Notes under the pieces: generated by a model
What the model was told of the DNA's origin: nothing
The model's database searches: none
The model's input: the letters and a program-made list of their open reading frames with translations, nothing else
In this document: positions 1-11,245 of the stretch, one piece after another
How positions within the stretch are numbered: position 1 is the first letter of the stretch
Layout of the letters: each line of letters begins with the position of its first letter
Translations under genes and position numbers: made by a program
NCBI GenBank assembly: GCA_949987705.1
Contig: OX465283.1
Coordinates: forward strand, 160,409,850 to 160,473,849
Source: Thereva unica
Lineage: Eukaryota > Arthropoda > Insecta > Diptera > Therevidae
Length of the DNA stretch: 64,000 bases
Direction of reading: 5' to 3'

Positions 1-360
1 GAAAGAAGCCGTGTTAAAGACGGGTTGATTCTTCCATCTTTATTGAATGCAATACGGATGGCGTTTCGTTTAAGGTGTTTCAAAAGTTTAAAGTGTTTAA
101 AAAGTTTAAAATATTTAAAAAGAATGAAGCTACACGGTAGCTAAATTCCGTCGGTTCGGTTAAAAACTTAAATATTGTGCTGCAAATATTATAATAAACA
201 ATAAGTGAAACAGAAAGTAATTAAAATGCTCTCCAACAACGATTAAACACAATAAAAATATATAGCTTTTTTAAAATAAACTAATCTTTCATTTCATTCT
301 CTACTCCCGACTATTAGGTGATTGCGCAAGTTTGGATATAAACAGTTCGAGTTGTGCTTC

Positions 361-428
361 TACTTAAATTTACTCTACTTGAAGCTGGGAGAAACAACAT
401 CGGCCTGGACGGAAATAGGGAAAACCAG
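361..428 (+). other. 5' untranslated exon of the YPEL gene (start undefined)
   Basis: A good donor (CAG|GTAATA) lies at 428/429. A matching acceptor (TTTTGTAG|G) lies at 540/541, upstream of the coding ATG at 613. The sequence before 428 has no open frame into the YPEL start, so it is probably leader. The transcription start cannot be placed from sequence alone. Confidence 0.5.
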
Positions 429-612
429 GTAATAATACCTAAATATAATAATACGCTCACTCATATTTCATGTTGTGATTTTATATCTTAATGGTTATTG
501 GGTTTTAATCCCTTTTTTGATCAAAAGTTTGATTTTGTAGGAAAGGGCCAATGGCCACGCTGTTGGCGGGGTTGGTAACATTCCAACAGACGGTTCCAAT
601 TCGAACAACATT

Positions 613-3047
613 ATGGTGAAGACTTTTCAAGCTTATCTACCTCCAACGAACAGAAATTATTCATGTGTTCATTGCAGAGCACATTTAGCTAGTCATGAGG
701 AATTGATATCGAAAGTAAGTAGCTTCTTAAAATATGTGTATATACTCATGATTGCTCAAATAATTTACAACCGTAATTTAATGCCGGGTAAGTACTTAAA
801 TTAAGAGATACTAAGAGCCTCAACTCAAGTTCTTGGATATTACTCGTATATTAGCAACGGAGTCAGTGTTATCTAGCGAATGCAAAAACTAGTTAGTAGT
901 CGATGTGGATTGCTGTCTTTGCGAACATTGCTCCCGGTGGCTCTGGCCCAGCACGCTCCTCTCATTGATCTTACTCGTGGCCTCTCTTCTTTCAATCAGG
1001 CCGTGGTAAGTTTGATTATTTGTTACCCCGTTTGGTGACTTCCACGTCATCTTATGAATATTTTTGTGCATGCAATAACACTGTTGAACTTACTACCATT
1101 TGAGCTTTCGAGTTCGATCAATCATTGTCATTGGTAGCTATATGTAGGCTATATATGACTATGACTCCTAGGAACCCCTCTTCTGTTCCTGATTTGGCAT
1201 TTATGTCTCCAAGCACCATTTTAATATCGTTTGACGACTATTACGATCTATGAGAGCATGAACATTTATGAGCTTAATGTTATGTAGCCTTGCTTTGATG
1301 TGTGCATATTCTATTGCTTACTGGCTTGAAGTCCGCTCATTTTCATTTCGTTCTCTACGATCCACTGGAGAGTACCTTTGGGTTCCTTGAAGAGCTGTGA
1401 TCTTTGTCATATTTTTTAAGTTCTAATAAAAGTTGCGATGTTCTATGTTCCAATTTCATATTTTTCAAGAAAGAATTTGCATTTCTTAAAAATCGCAGGC
1501 CTTGTGGAGTTTCTTCTGACGATTTGAAATATCTGGTCATTTCATCAAAGGACTTTGGTTAATGATTTGACACATGCTATGGTTGTGGTGCTCTGTTCGT
1601 GCCACAAGAAGATTGATTGCTCCCCACAAGCTGTTCCAATCGCTGCAATCGAAAACGGATTTGAGATAAACGAAAACGACGACAGTTCGTTTGCCGCATC
1701 GAATTCTTTCTTCCATTAGCTGACGGAAAGTGAATATGTGACCCACACATCCACGATGTGGTCTAAATCCCGCTCGCTCTTTCCGTTTGCTCTCAATGTA
1801 TGATTTTCGTAAATACTTTGCCGACGATCGAACGGAGGCTAATACCGCGATAACTTTTACATTCCCGACTGTCGCTTTTCTTCGAAATTGTCACAACGAT
1901 CGCTTTCTTCCACGCCGACGTGTCTTATGAGGACGGGGAGTTGTGATAAGACATCATTTCCGGCTTTGATCATCTCGTCTTCACCTCGATAATTGTCACG
2001 AATCACTAGCCCTCCAGCCCATTTAACTAGCTGCGCAAGGTCGTTTTTGGCACTTAGATTGTACTATTGTCGAGCTGGTTTGCAGTTTGCTCAAAGATCT
2101 CGATTCACTATTTAAAATTTATGAAAATCGTTTTTCCACAGTTCCAATACCATTTTAGGATCAGTTAACGTTCTTTGTGACAAGGTGCAATAGTGAAAAT
2201 TGCATTTATAACACTCTTTGATAAGGCGCTCGCGACTGGTGTGGTTTTAAGTGTCTTAAGGTTCTTTTTTATCCATAATTCTTTTTTTTTGTGTGTTTTG
2301 TGTTCTGTGAGACTACCGCATTGCACGGTACGCAAAGCTCTTACGTTCAATCTTGCCTTCTTCTGAGATTCTTGAACAGTACTAATGACAGTATTTGGGA
2401 GTATTGCAACCCATGTCCCGCTTACCAAAGTAGTTGCGCAAACTAAGCCACGAGGGTTTTTGTCGAAATATTATCCCTTTCATCGGGTTCAGACATTTTA
2501 TGATGCGTTTACTATTATTATGAGGACATGATCCATGAACAACTGCCATTGGAGCATCAAATCAAATAGGTAACTTGCAGAATTAGTTCAAATGAAGATA
2601 TTTGTAAATAGCTAGTACATTATAAAATAGATAACCGAACAAATATAAAAATACTTTTTAAATATTTTATTTTTTTTTCTTTATATTTTAGTCATTTCAA
2701 GGAAGCCAGGGCCGAGCTTATCTTTTTAACTCTGTGTAAGAAATTAACACTTAATTTGCGAATTAAATTAATGTTATGTAATTTTTAGTGTAAATGTCGC
2801 ATGTGGACAAGCCGAGGAGCGCGTCTTATTAACAGGATTACATGCCGTGGCCGACATTTATTGCGGATGCTGCAAGACCCCTCTTGGCTGGAAATATGTA
2901 AAAACTTGTCTTTATCTATTTTTATATGCAATTCAATGATTTTTTCTTATTTCCCAGGAACATGCCTTTGAATCTAGTCAAAAATATAAAGAAGGAAAGT
3001 TTATTATTGAATTAGCTCACATGATTAAAGAAAACGGCTGGGATTGA
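613..3047 (+). CDS. Yippee-like zinc-binding protein (YPEL1-4 type)
   Basis: Four coding exons at 613-714, 2692-2735, 2789-2897 and 2958-3047 join in phase into a 114-residue protein. All introns are GT-AG. It starts [11 protein letters not shown] and ends HMIKENGWD, like vertebrate YPEL1-4 (about 119 aa) and fly CG15309. The Yippee domain fills the protein. Its zinc-binding pairs are C18-x2-C21 (CVHC) and C74-x2-C77 (CGCC), and the core [13 protein letters not shown] and [19 protein letters not shown] are conserved. Family members are small zinc proteins found at nuclei, centrosomes and spindles; their biochemical role is not settled. The start ATG is preceded by an untranslated exon ending near 428, with an acceptor at 540. 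Intron 1 (1977 bp) contains an antisense LINE remnant. The family assignment is certain; assignment to one fly orthologue is inference. Confidence 0.95.
1120..1750 (-). mobile_element. LINE remnant in YPEL intron 1 (RTE-like endonuclease and RT pieces)
   Basis: On the minus strand, 1615-1746 reads as a reverse-transcriptase segment: [12 protein letters not shown], then [15 protein letters not shown], the region of motif A with its FD. At about 1168-1217 the minus strand reads [16 protein letters not shown], an apurinic endonuclease motif (GDxNAKxG). The endonuclease piece lies 3' of the RT piece, so the order is rearranged. Stops and frameshifts are frequent. It lies antisense to the host gene and looks like a dead insertion. 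Confidence 0.7.
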
Positions 3048-4157
3048 TACACATTACATACCATTGGCTCAAAGAATGTTCATTATATAATGGTTTAAAA
3101 AAAAAAAACCAAAAATTTTAAGCCTCGTCCTTTAATCGAAAATCATTTAGAAATGTATTTTCAAAGCAATACGTTTTTATTTTACTTAGTTGTAACTAAA
3201 ACCACGAAAATATGGCAAGAAAAGTAAATATATTGGGGGCCATTTTGCCAGATATACTAAATTATAATAGTATTGCATACAATTACATTATTTTCCATTC
3301 TAAGATACTAATATTGTCTAAATAGAAATTAAAAAAAAAAAACAAAAAACAAAAGATGACGAATAAATTGCGATCCAAAATTTTTAATATAATGAACCAC
3401 ACGCATATATACATAGATTGCATTATGTGGGATGAGGTATTAGATTGAATTACTTTTATATAATTTGTTAATTTACTTTACTGTGTATTTATGTATGCTC
3501 ACTCTAAATATGTTTTACGAGTAGGAATTTTATTCGTCTCTAATGTTAGTGTATATGTGAAGAGCTTTTTCGGATCTTTGGCAGGACCTCTGTCCTTATG
3601 CTTTTCATAAAAATGTCTAGACTCATGTGTGATACAATAATGTCATTTTACTTTTGGAATTAAGGCAAATTACGTGTTCGCATTATTTGACATTGAAATA
3701 AAATATGCATATTAATTTCAATTTAAGGATTTTTTAATAAATTATGAAATCGAGACTTGTGTTTTATATAATATATGAAAATGAAAAATATCAAAATCAA
3801 ATCGGTAGTTATATTTAGATCCAGAAAATAAACGATATTAATATATTGGTAATAATGTAGAAGAAATCTATAGATTCAATGAAAATTCTAGTAAGAATAC
3901 TGTTATTAGAAATCTAAGTGAATATTTTAAATAGATAATTACCTGCTGAATATTTAAAGACTTTATTTTGTAGATGGGAAGTTCAAAAATGATATAACCC
4001 ACCACGTGGCATTCATTTTGTGTTAGGATTATATCGCGCTAAGTATTTCATAAAATTGAACAAATTCGTTATACGGTCTTTACGATCTTATTCCTTGATA
4101 CACGGGATTCAACGAAGAAAATGATCATTCGTTTCCCGTGTATCATCTAAAATTAAT
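3048..4157. other. YPEL 3' UTR and AT-rich intergenic DNA
   Basis: No supported gene is present. The YPEL 3' UTR begins at 3048. A polyadenylation-type AATAAA is at 3697-3702; whether it is used is unknown. The rest is AT-rich sequence up to the nested transposon block. Confidence 0.5.
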
Positions 4158-4392
4158 CCCCTTAAGGGGTTTCTACACGATACAACCGTTGATACAATAT
4201 CGGCTTGCTATGATGGTTGCCTGCGACAATTGCTTCGTTTGTTTGCACTGAAACAACGGTTGTCCCGATATCGTTCGGTTGTTAGTTGTCAACTAAAAAC
4301 AGCCGTCGTACGTACAACCGTTGCAACGTGTGCGTGGAATTTGACAACGGTTGTAACAAACTCATTTTTAAAAAGTTTAAAAAGTGAAGAAA

Positions 4393-5397
4393 ATGGTATC
4401 AATAAAAGATAAAGAGTTTTGGATTTCGTTTATCGAAAAATATAGATCCTTTCCTTGCTTGTGGGATGTTTTTTCTAGTGATTACAAAAATAAAATTCTT
4501 CGGGATGAAGCTATGAAGTCTATAGTTGATCATTCCAAAGAAATCAATCCTGAAGCTGATCAAATATGGGTGAGACATAGGATTTCAAATATGCGCACTG
4601 CGTTCAGCAGGGAGTTTAAAAAAATTAAAAATTCGCAAGGAACCGGTAAAGCAGCGGGGGACATATATACCACTAATTTGTGGTATTACAATTATTTGCT
4701 CTTCCTAAAAGATGGAGAAACTCCGAGGGATGGGATGTCAACTTTGCAAGATTCCTCAAGCTTACAAAATATTTCAGACGAAGAGGTAAACAAGTTTTTT
4801 TATTACTTAATTACTTTGCATGAAAATATCAATCTTATGTCTGTTATTCTGTAGGATTTGTTTTCTAGAGCGGAAACCCCAAATTGTACAAATAGAACTC
4901 ACTCTCGTCCTGATTCGGCTTGCTCTTCACATCGTTCCAAGCAGTCAACTTTGGCACAGCAACAGAAAACTTTTTTCCAAAAAGCTAGTGAATTTTTGTC
5001 ACTACCCAGAACTGAGGTAGCAGAAGATGAATTTGACATTTTAGGAAAAAGAGTAGCTGCTCATTTTAGGGGCATGTGTCCAGATCAAAGATTATTTGCC
5101 GAAAAACTCATTTCAGATATAATGATTAAAGGGCGATTGAATCTCTTAAGTGCCAGTTCTACCTTTAATGCGGCACCCCCCACTGACAACACCAATTCTG
5201 TTCGGCAATGTGCCCCAATGGATCTTGCTTCTACGCGGCAATATATATATGTGGGTACTACTGAAGCAGAAGGACCTTTGCAACTTCAACCTGAACAAAT
5301 TCAGTCGGAGACAAATACACAACAAAATGCTCTACAGTTGCCAAATCCTGCTCACAAAATTTATACTGAAATATCGCCATTTGTTAATTTTAAATAA
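4393..5397 (+). CDS. MADF-BESS protein of the Harbinger element
   Basis: Two exons, 4393-4785 and 4855-5397, join across a 69-bp GT-AG intron (GAG|GTAAAC to CTGTAG|GAT) into about 311 residues. An in-frame GTG lies nine bases upstream, but the ATG at 4393 is the natural start. Residues 1-100 form a MADF (Myb/SANT-like) domain: FWISFIEKYRSFPCLWD, then VRHRISNMRTAFSREFKK, then LWYYNYLLFL. Near residue 190 a BESS-like segment reads FDILGKRVAAHFR and FAEKLISDIM. In Harbinger elements the second protein binds DNA and helps bring the transposase to the nucleus and the element ends. The frame is open throughout, unlike its partner. It could be mistaken for a host MADF gene, but it lies inside the terminal repeats. 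Confidence 0.82.
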
Positions 5398-5502
5398 TAA
5401 TCTTGTATAATATTTAATATCATTTTATTTTTTTTAATAGAATTCAAATAAAAATTATTTTCTGAAAGATACCAAATGCAGAATTTCTTAAAAGGATTCA
5501 AT

Positions 5503-7463
5503 TTATATTCCACACATTTTATTTTGATATGTAACTTTTGCCTCATTGTTGTAATATAATTTCAATCTGTTTCTTATTTGAATTGCGGAATTCGGAGCGT
5601 TTCTGACGACTGAAGGTTCTAAAGAAGCCATTACACAGCCCTGTCGCCATGCCCCTGGAATGGTTAAACCATTTTCGAAATCGTCTTGATCTACGCAAGA
5701 ACTAGTAATGTAGTTTGAAGACTGGGCTCTTAAGAAGTTGTGAAGCACGCAGGTAGCTAGAATAACCGCATCTACGTGTTTTAGTTGAATTTTTAAAGGT
5801 TTTTGAAAAACTTTAAATCTAGAACTTAAAATTCCGAAAGCATTTTCGACTACTCGTCGAGCCCTACATAATCGATAACACAGGCCTACAAGGTTTTTCC
5901 CCCTTTCAATTTAATAGTCGTATCCTAAGTATTTTTTCGCGCTGAATCCGAATCCGTTGGCCAAATTGCCCTATCACGTCAGGATTTTGAGCAATCCTAA
6001 CCTAAAAGTGCCAAAAAGCGTGTTTTTTGCACTTTTGCGCGTTAAATATCTCAAAACTGAGGAATGATAGGGCAAATCTGACAACGGGATCGTTTTCAGC
6101 ATGCCAAAATCTACAGAAAACCATATCGAAAGCGTGAAATTTGAAAAAACTTTTTTTGTAATACTGAAAAGAAAAACTTCTTGGCAACTTCTTGGCGCGA
6201 AATCGACGATTTTTATTAACACATGATATCATCGTTTTTCTTTTCAGTATTACAAAAAAAGTTTTTTCAAATTTCACGCTTTCGATATGGTTTTCTGTAG
6301 ATTTTGGCATGCTGAAAACGATCCCGTTGTCAGATTTGCCCTATCATTCCTCAGTTTTGAGATATTTAACGCGCAAAAGTGCAAAAAACACGCTTTTTGG
6401 CACTTTTAGGTTAGGATTGCTCAAAATCCTGACGTGATAGGGCAATTTGGCCAACGGATTCGGATTCAGCGCGAAAAAATACTTAGGATACGACTATTAA
6501 ATTGAAAGGGGGAAAAAATGACCCGTTTTTTGTAGGCCTGTGAATTAAATATGTTTTCCTCTTTAGAACTTCTTGCCCGCGCGTAAGGTTTCCAAACATT
6601 TTCCATCAGCGCGAAAGCCTCATCCCCTATGAATGCAAATGGACAAATATAATCGCACTTTTCAAGTTTTTCTAAAGGGGGTATATGAAGCTGCTTCTGT
6701 TCCAGTTTTTTGTAAAAATCCGTTTTCCGAAGAATTCCGCCATCGGACATTCGTCCGTTTGTGCCTTCATGAATATAAATAAATTCATAATTTGCATTCA
6801 CTATAGCAAATAGTACAACACTAAACGTGCCCTTGTAATTATAAAAATTAGAACCACTGTTGGGTGGCTTTTGGATAAGAACATGCTTGCCGTCCATTGC
6901 TCCTAAACAGTGCTCGAAATCCCATTGAGTCTTGAAACTATCGGCTATGGCTCTCCACTCATGTTCAGAAGAAGGAAACTGAAGAAAATTTAATAAATTA
7001 AATTAGCACTTTAATCTCTATAAATAGAGTTAATCTTCATAAAAGTGTCCCTTAATACATGGTATATTGCCAAACATGTTTCAGGAACAATTTTTCCAAT
7101 GGCTTGAACTGAGATTCTTGAACTGTACTGTAGGTCTGTATAATCACTTCCTGTGGCTAGGAATCTTAGCGTAGTCACTAAACGTTGTTCGGCTGATATT
7201 GCACACCTCATTAATGTATTTTGTTTTGAAATTAATGGTTCTACACGGGTTAAAATATATTGAAATTGTTCATCAGTCATTCGTAAGTAGTTTTTATAGT
7301 CTTCAGGTTCTGTTATTTTGAGTTTTTTAACAAGATAAATATCTGAATATAAACTTCTTTCCATAAGCCATTCTTTCACCCACTTCCTTTTCTTTTTTTT
7401 CTCTGGAATCGATGTTAATGCAGCTCCGCACATTATTATAAAAAGTTTTTCACTTTCTGACAT
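5503..7463 (-). pseudogene. HARBI1-type DDE transposase, disrupted
   Basis: The pieces run on the minus strand. 7463-7035 is the N-terminal region (MSESEKLF to LRDTFMK). 6978-6543 carries FPSSEHEW, AMDGKHVLI with the first catalytic Asp, and FIGDEAFALMENVWKPYARA with the second. 5878-5503 carries YRLCRARRVVENAFGILSSR with the catalytic Glu, and the end MCGI. The foldback element at 5879-6542 sits between the second Asp and the Glu and introduces stops. A short intron is expected at 6979-7034. Its acceptor (TTCTTCAG) is good, but the donor position reads AT instead of GT, a second likely defect. The family call is firm; loss of function is inferred from these two breaks. Confidence 0.88.
5879..6542. 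mobile_element. Palindromic foldback element inside the transposase gene
   Basis: Two arms of roughly 300 bp are near-perfect reverse complements, about 5879-6176 and 6235-6542, around a spacer of about 58 bp. Both ends read CACAGGCCTACAA going inward. The only clear arm difference is about 13 extra bases near the right end (ACGGGTCATT region). The same 60-residue frame can be read inward from both arms, which is a by-product of the palindrome and not a gene. Flanks suggest a 2-bp AA duplication. The superfamily is not recognisable because no protein is encoded. Confidence 0.85.
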
Positions 7464-8039
7464 TTTTTATCATACGAACTGAAATGTCGAAATGCTTTAA
7501 GTACAAAATACGACTGAAAATAATTTCAGTCGCTGGCGAAATTGGTACGTGTGTGTAGAATACTATAGCTGTCGGGCCGATAACGTGACAACGCAAGTTG
7601 GTCCAACCGTTGTATCGTGTAACAGCCCCTTTATTCTAAAATTGTGACCGGTCTTAAGTCACAAGCTTTGGCGATTCGCCTTTACTTATTATGAACTTCT
7701 TATTTTGGCTTCTACATATGTCAATGTTGACAGAAGTTACGTCTACTTCGCTTTAAAGTTACTTTTCAATTAGTATAGGCCTTCAAGTTGAAACTCGCCA
7801 CACACTTGTGATTGCGTTGTGACTTGTGACTACTTTTAGAATAAGGGGATAAGTTTGAACGATCATAGCTTCATTCATCGTTCGAAAGTATGAAGTTAAA
7901 TTTGGGGCATTTGTGAAAAATTAAGCTGGAATTGGGGGAATTTCCATTAACTTTCCATGAAATTTTCATTAACTGTCATATATTTTTTTTAAATCAAATC
8001 TGTCATAAAATACAGAACTTATATACAGGCCTATTCTGC

Positions 8040-9990
8040 TGAATGAACAATTTTCCGTGTTCGAAGATCATCTTAGGCAATTATGAGATTGACACCACCT
8101 TCAATAACCAAATGGGGAAAATAAAAGACGATGTTGAGTCCGCCCAACATGGTTTGGCGGTAGTACCCAACGAGTTAGAGGACCTACGCTGCCAATCCCG
8201 ACTCTACGACGTAGTTGTTTGTGATACATACTCCCACAAGTGAAAACGACAACCCGTAACACATTTCAATCGGGCAAGATTTGTCGGTCTACACGGAACT
8301 CTTACTTTAAAGAAACTGAAGGTGTGGGCTTCGCCTCTGACAGCCTTGTGCATGTCAACGAAAGCCTGACTCCGAAAAATAACGACATATTCCACTCGGC
8401 ACGAAAACTTCAACAACAGAATCTGGTCGCTTTGGTCTTTACTCGTAGTGATTATGTTTTCGTACTTGACTTATGCCCCTTTAATCCCTCATGGGATATA
8501 GAGCGCAAACAGTTACCCTCCAGCGGACTCTGTTTTGCGCGACAGCTCTCAGCTCTGACCAGGAACTCCCAGTCGTTGCGGCCTCCGGTAATAGGGTTCT
8601 CCTCCACGTTGTTCTGGATATTCGACGGATTTCTCGCGGATTCCAGTCAAGTGCCTGTTTGGCTAGATTTTCGTTTTCGCGTCGCAAGGTGTTGCACTTT
8701 AATTCTATTATTTAACGTATCTTACTCTTATATTTTTATTTACTTTTTATTTGGAGGATTAGTGGAGTAGCGGTTTATGTTAAGATCTTTCAATGTATCT
8801 AATTCTTTGGAGCTCAGCTGTGGTACACTAGCAAATGCCTCGCCGCCACTGTGGTTTACTGCCCTCCTCGAATTTTCTCACTCACTGAAGCTAGTGAATT
8901 GGAAAAATGGATGCCCATAGCTACTCATAACTTTAAGAATGTAATTGGGGGAAATTTTAATGTGAACATTTTAGCCAATAATGTACAATCTAGAAACCTC
9001 CTCAATTTCTTCAAAAAGTTTGACTTGAAACCAGTTAACCAATTTCCGACGAGATTAGCCCATTTAGTTATCTCGATCATGATATTCTGTATCTTACCTT
9101 AAAATTCACAGTTAGAAACACTCAGCAGAAATTGTTTTCCTTTCGCAATTAAAAGTCCTTCGATATCCCAGCACTACTTCAAGAATGTTCCTCACTAGCC
9201 AGGGAGTTAGTTTCGTCTAAGCTTAGCCCCAGTTTGTCTGCAAAGAAACTTTGGAGGAACATAAAACTACTCGGCATTCATGGTAGTGAATTTAAAGCCT
9301 AGATCAGAATTAGCGTGATGAATTAAATAATTATTTTGTTGCCGCTACTAATTTATGTAAAGATTGCTCAAGGCCAACTGATAGTGCTTCTGATTTGATT
9401 TATTCAGCTTTCGCAATGCTGCTCCCGAGGAAGTTCACAAAGCTTTTTACTCCAACAAATTTGAATCAGTTGGTCCGGACAATGTCGCAACACTCTTTCT
9501 AAAGCTGATTCTCCCCTATGTCACACATATTTTCTTGAGCATGAGATTTCCATCCTTAGCCTCATTCCTAATTCGGGATTACTTATATGTATAATCGAAC
9601 TCGAAAAGTTAGGCTACAAAATTCGATTTGGGATCCTTGACCAATCATTCGCGGTGTTCCGCAAGGTTCCATATTAGGACCGTTGCTGCGCAGCATGTAC
9701 CTAAACGACCTCAGCAGTATCGTGACGAACTGTAAACAGATGATGCAGATGATGTCCAAATTTATTTAAATAGTCTCATTGGATTGGTAGAGAACTGTGA
9801 ACACAACATTATTGCCGCTCGAGAGCGTATCGATCAATGGTCATTATCCAACCACATTTTTTATGTGGCAGTGGTAAGCTCAGGGATCACCCTTTGTACT
9901 ACTAGTCTGTTATGTCGTTTGTCACGCATTCCAATGTATAGGAGTGAATTAGACACTTCTTTCCTTCCACCTATCATTCTATCAACTTTA
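8040..9990 (+). mobile_element. Decayed jockey/CR1-like LINE
   Basis: Plus-strand fragments appear in the order of a non-LTR element. 8043-8430 is possible ORF1 remains. 8750-9060 is endonuclease: GVAVYVK, then VVYCPPR, then VIGGNFNVNILAN, then NQFPTRLA. 9640-9770 is reverse transcriptase: GVPQGSILGPLL, then MYLNDLSS. 9784-9840 is the downstream RT segment, VENCEHNI then IDQWSLSN. Frames change several times and the YADD region is damaged (9735-9765). A second, antisense LINE tail lies at 8481-8687. The element is dead. Confidence 0.75.
8481..8687 (-). mobile_element. Antisense RTE-like LINE C-terminal tail
   Basis: The minus strand reads QALDWNPREIRRI, then TTWRRTLLPEA, then WSELRAVAQNRVRWR. 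This is the characteristic C-terminal tail of RTE-type elements (TWRR...AxNRxRWR). It lies inside the plus-strand LINE remnant, so it is either a nested insertion or a recombined piece. Confidence 0.65.
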
Positions 9991-10147
9991 AGTTGAAAAT
10001 CTAGCTGTCCATCTGAACTCCAAAAATTGAAAACAAAATAAAGACGAAATTTGCAAGGGTATATTTTTAAAAAAAATGCATTCAATTTACAAAAATAAAA
10101 TTAAAACTTTTAAACTTTTTGCATAATGTTAAATATGCAAAGGAAAC
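9991..10147 (-). other. Probable SPARC 3' UTR
   Basis: Sequence immediately downstream of the SPARC stop on the minus strand. It is AT-rich and shows no canonical minus-strand AATAAA close by, so the 3' end of the transcript is not determined. Confidence 0.35.
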
Positions 10148-11236
10148 TTATTCTACTAAAATTTTATTTGGTGCAGGAGTTGGGTTGTGCACATATTCAC
10201 ATCGCTCGGTGATTTCATTCTGGAAAAGAAATTTATATTTAAAATTATGTACTACAATTCATTCAAAACATTCATTTACCTCGTCTAACTCTAAGCAGGC
10301 TCCCCATTCTTTTAATGTAATTCTGTGATCTTTGTCTTTATCACAGGACTCAAAGAATGGAGCAATGCAATGTTCCAAAGAAACTAGCGGGGCTCTGATG
10401 GGGAAAAGTTCATGGATCGATACGGATCGATCAGTATTATGATCCAAATCGCACCATTTCCAAACAGCTGCAATAGCCCAACGGCGAGTCTCGTTAGTTT
10501 CAGCTTCCAGCTCCATCTGCATGTAGTAATCGTTCAATTCGACACGTTGAGCTAAGTCGCGCATGACGTTGAAGAGCCAATCACGCATGCGTCTTGGGAA
10601 ATCGCCCATTTCATCCTCGGTACATTCCTACAAATTAGATATTTTTACCTAGAGCATTCTTTTGCTAATACCATTCTTACCGGCATCTGCTTGCATTCAC
10701 CGTAGTAGTCGATGTGCAAATGTTGAAACTCTTCATCCTGACATGCGGGGTCTTTTGTATCACAAAGGCATTTTTGCCTATAAACTTCACAATCGGAAGG
10801 CCAAGTCTCGTTTTTGCTTGTGCAAACTCGTCTCCTTGGATTTGATTCCATGGGACAGTCAGGAATGCATACGCAGCTGGCGGTATCGCCTTTAGCTAAG
10901 CAAATCCTACCAGCACCGCAAAACACCTTTGAACAGCCTGCAGCGGATTTTGCGGCTTGTTCATTCTCGCGAGCTAAATCCTTGGCCTAAAATGCAAAAA
11001 CAGATAAAAGTGATCCTTGCTTCCACAGTTGACTACTTACAATCTCTTGTGCCTCAAGCATTCGCAAAATCTCATCATCCTCATCTTCTAAAACTAGATC
11101 TTCGGGGATTTCAATTTCTTCCGCCTAGAAGTTCAAGATTACTTATGGAAGAAGTTCTAAAGTAAAAACAATCTCTTACCTTAATTGTATACGCCAGGGC
11201 CAGCAGGGCCAAAATGTGGATCACTTTCCACTTCAT
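10148..11236 (-). CDS. SPARC: SPARC (osteonectin/BM-40), secreted calcium-binding matricellular protein
   Basis: Five coding exons on the minus strand (11236-11180, 11124-11041, 10986-10681, 10627-10280, 10219-10148) join in phase into 288 residues; fly SPARC is about 304. Residues 1-20 form a signal peptide (MKWKVIHILALLALAYTIKA). An acidic segment follows (EEIEIPEDLVLEDEDDEIL). Then comes a cysteine-rich follistatin/Kazal module (CSKVFCGAGRICLAKG to YYGECKQMPEC). The extracellular calcium-binding domain has two EF-hands (DLDHNTDRSVSIHELF and CDKDKDHRITLKEWGACLEL). The last exon encodes NEITERCEYVHN and ends NKILVE. SPARC binds collagen IV and calcium and is needed for basement membrane assembly. 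All introns are short GT-AG. An acceptor at 11244-11245, only seven bases before the ATG, shows an untranslated exon further upstream. Confidence 0.97.
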
Positions 11237-11245
11237 AGTGTTTCT

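Larger units (their letters stand above)
4165..7630. mobile_element. PIF/Harbinger DNA transposon, 3466 bp, with TTA target duplication
   Basis: Imperfect terminal inverted repeats begin AGGGGTTTCTACACGATACA at 4165 and, on the other strand, AGGGGCTGTTACACGATACA ending at 7630. Direct TTA copies at 4162-4164 and 7631-7633 are the 3-bp duplication typical of PIF/Harbinger. It carries the two genes usual for the superfamily in convergent orientation: a MADF-BESS DNA-binding protein (+) and a HARBI1-type transposase (-). The transposase is interrupted by a foldback element at 5879-6542, so the copy is not autonomous as it stands. Confidence 0.93.
4158..7848. mobile_element. MITE of about 222 bp, split by a Harbinger insertion
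   Basis: The right end (7820-7848) reads CTTGTGACTACTTTTAGAAT then AAGGGG. The left end CCCCTTA is at 4158-4164 and resumes after the Harbinger element at 7634 as TTCTAAAATTGTGAC. Joining across the insertion and removing one TTA copy gives CCCCTTATTCTAAAA, the inverse of the right end. The MITE was therefore the landing site: 4158-4164 plus 7634-7848. Its own target duplication is not clear. Confidence 0.75.

Noticed and set aside
5974..6437. Identical short proteins on opposite strands
   Set aside because: They are mirror readings of the foldback arms, not two genes.
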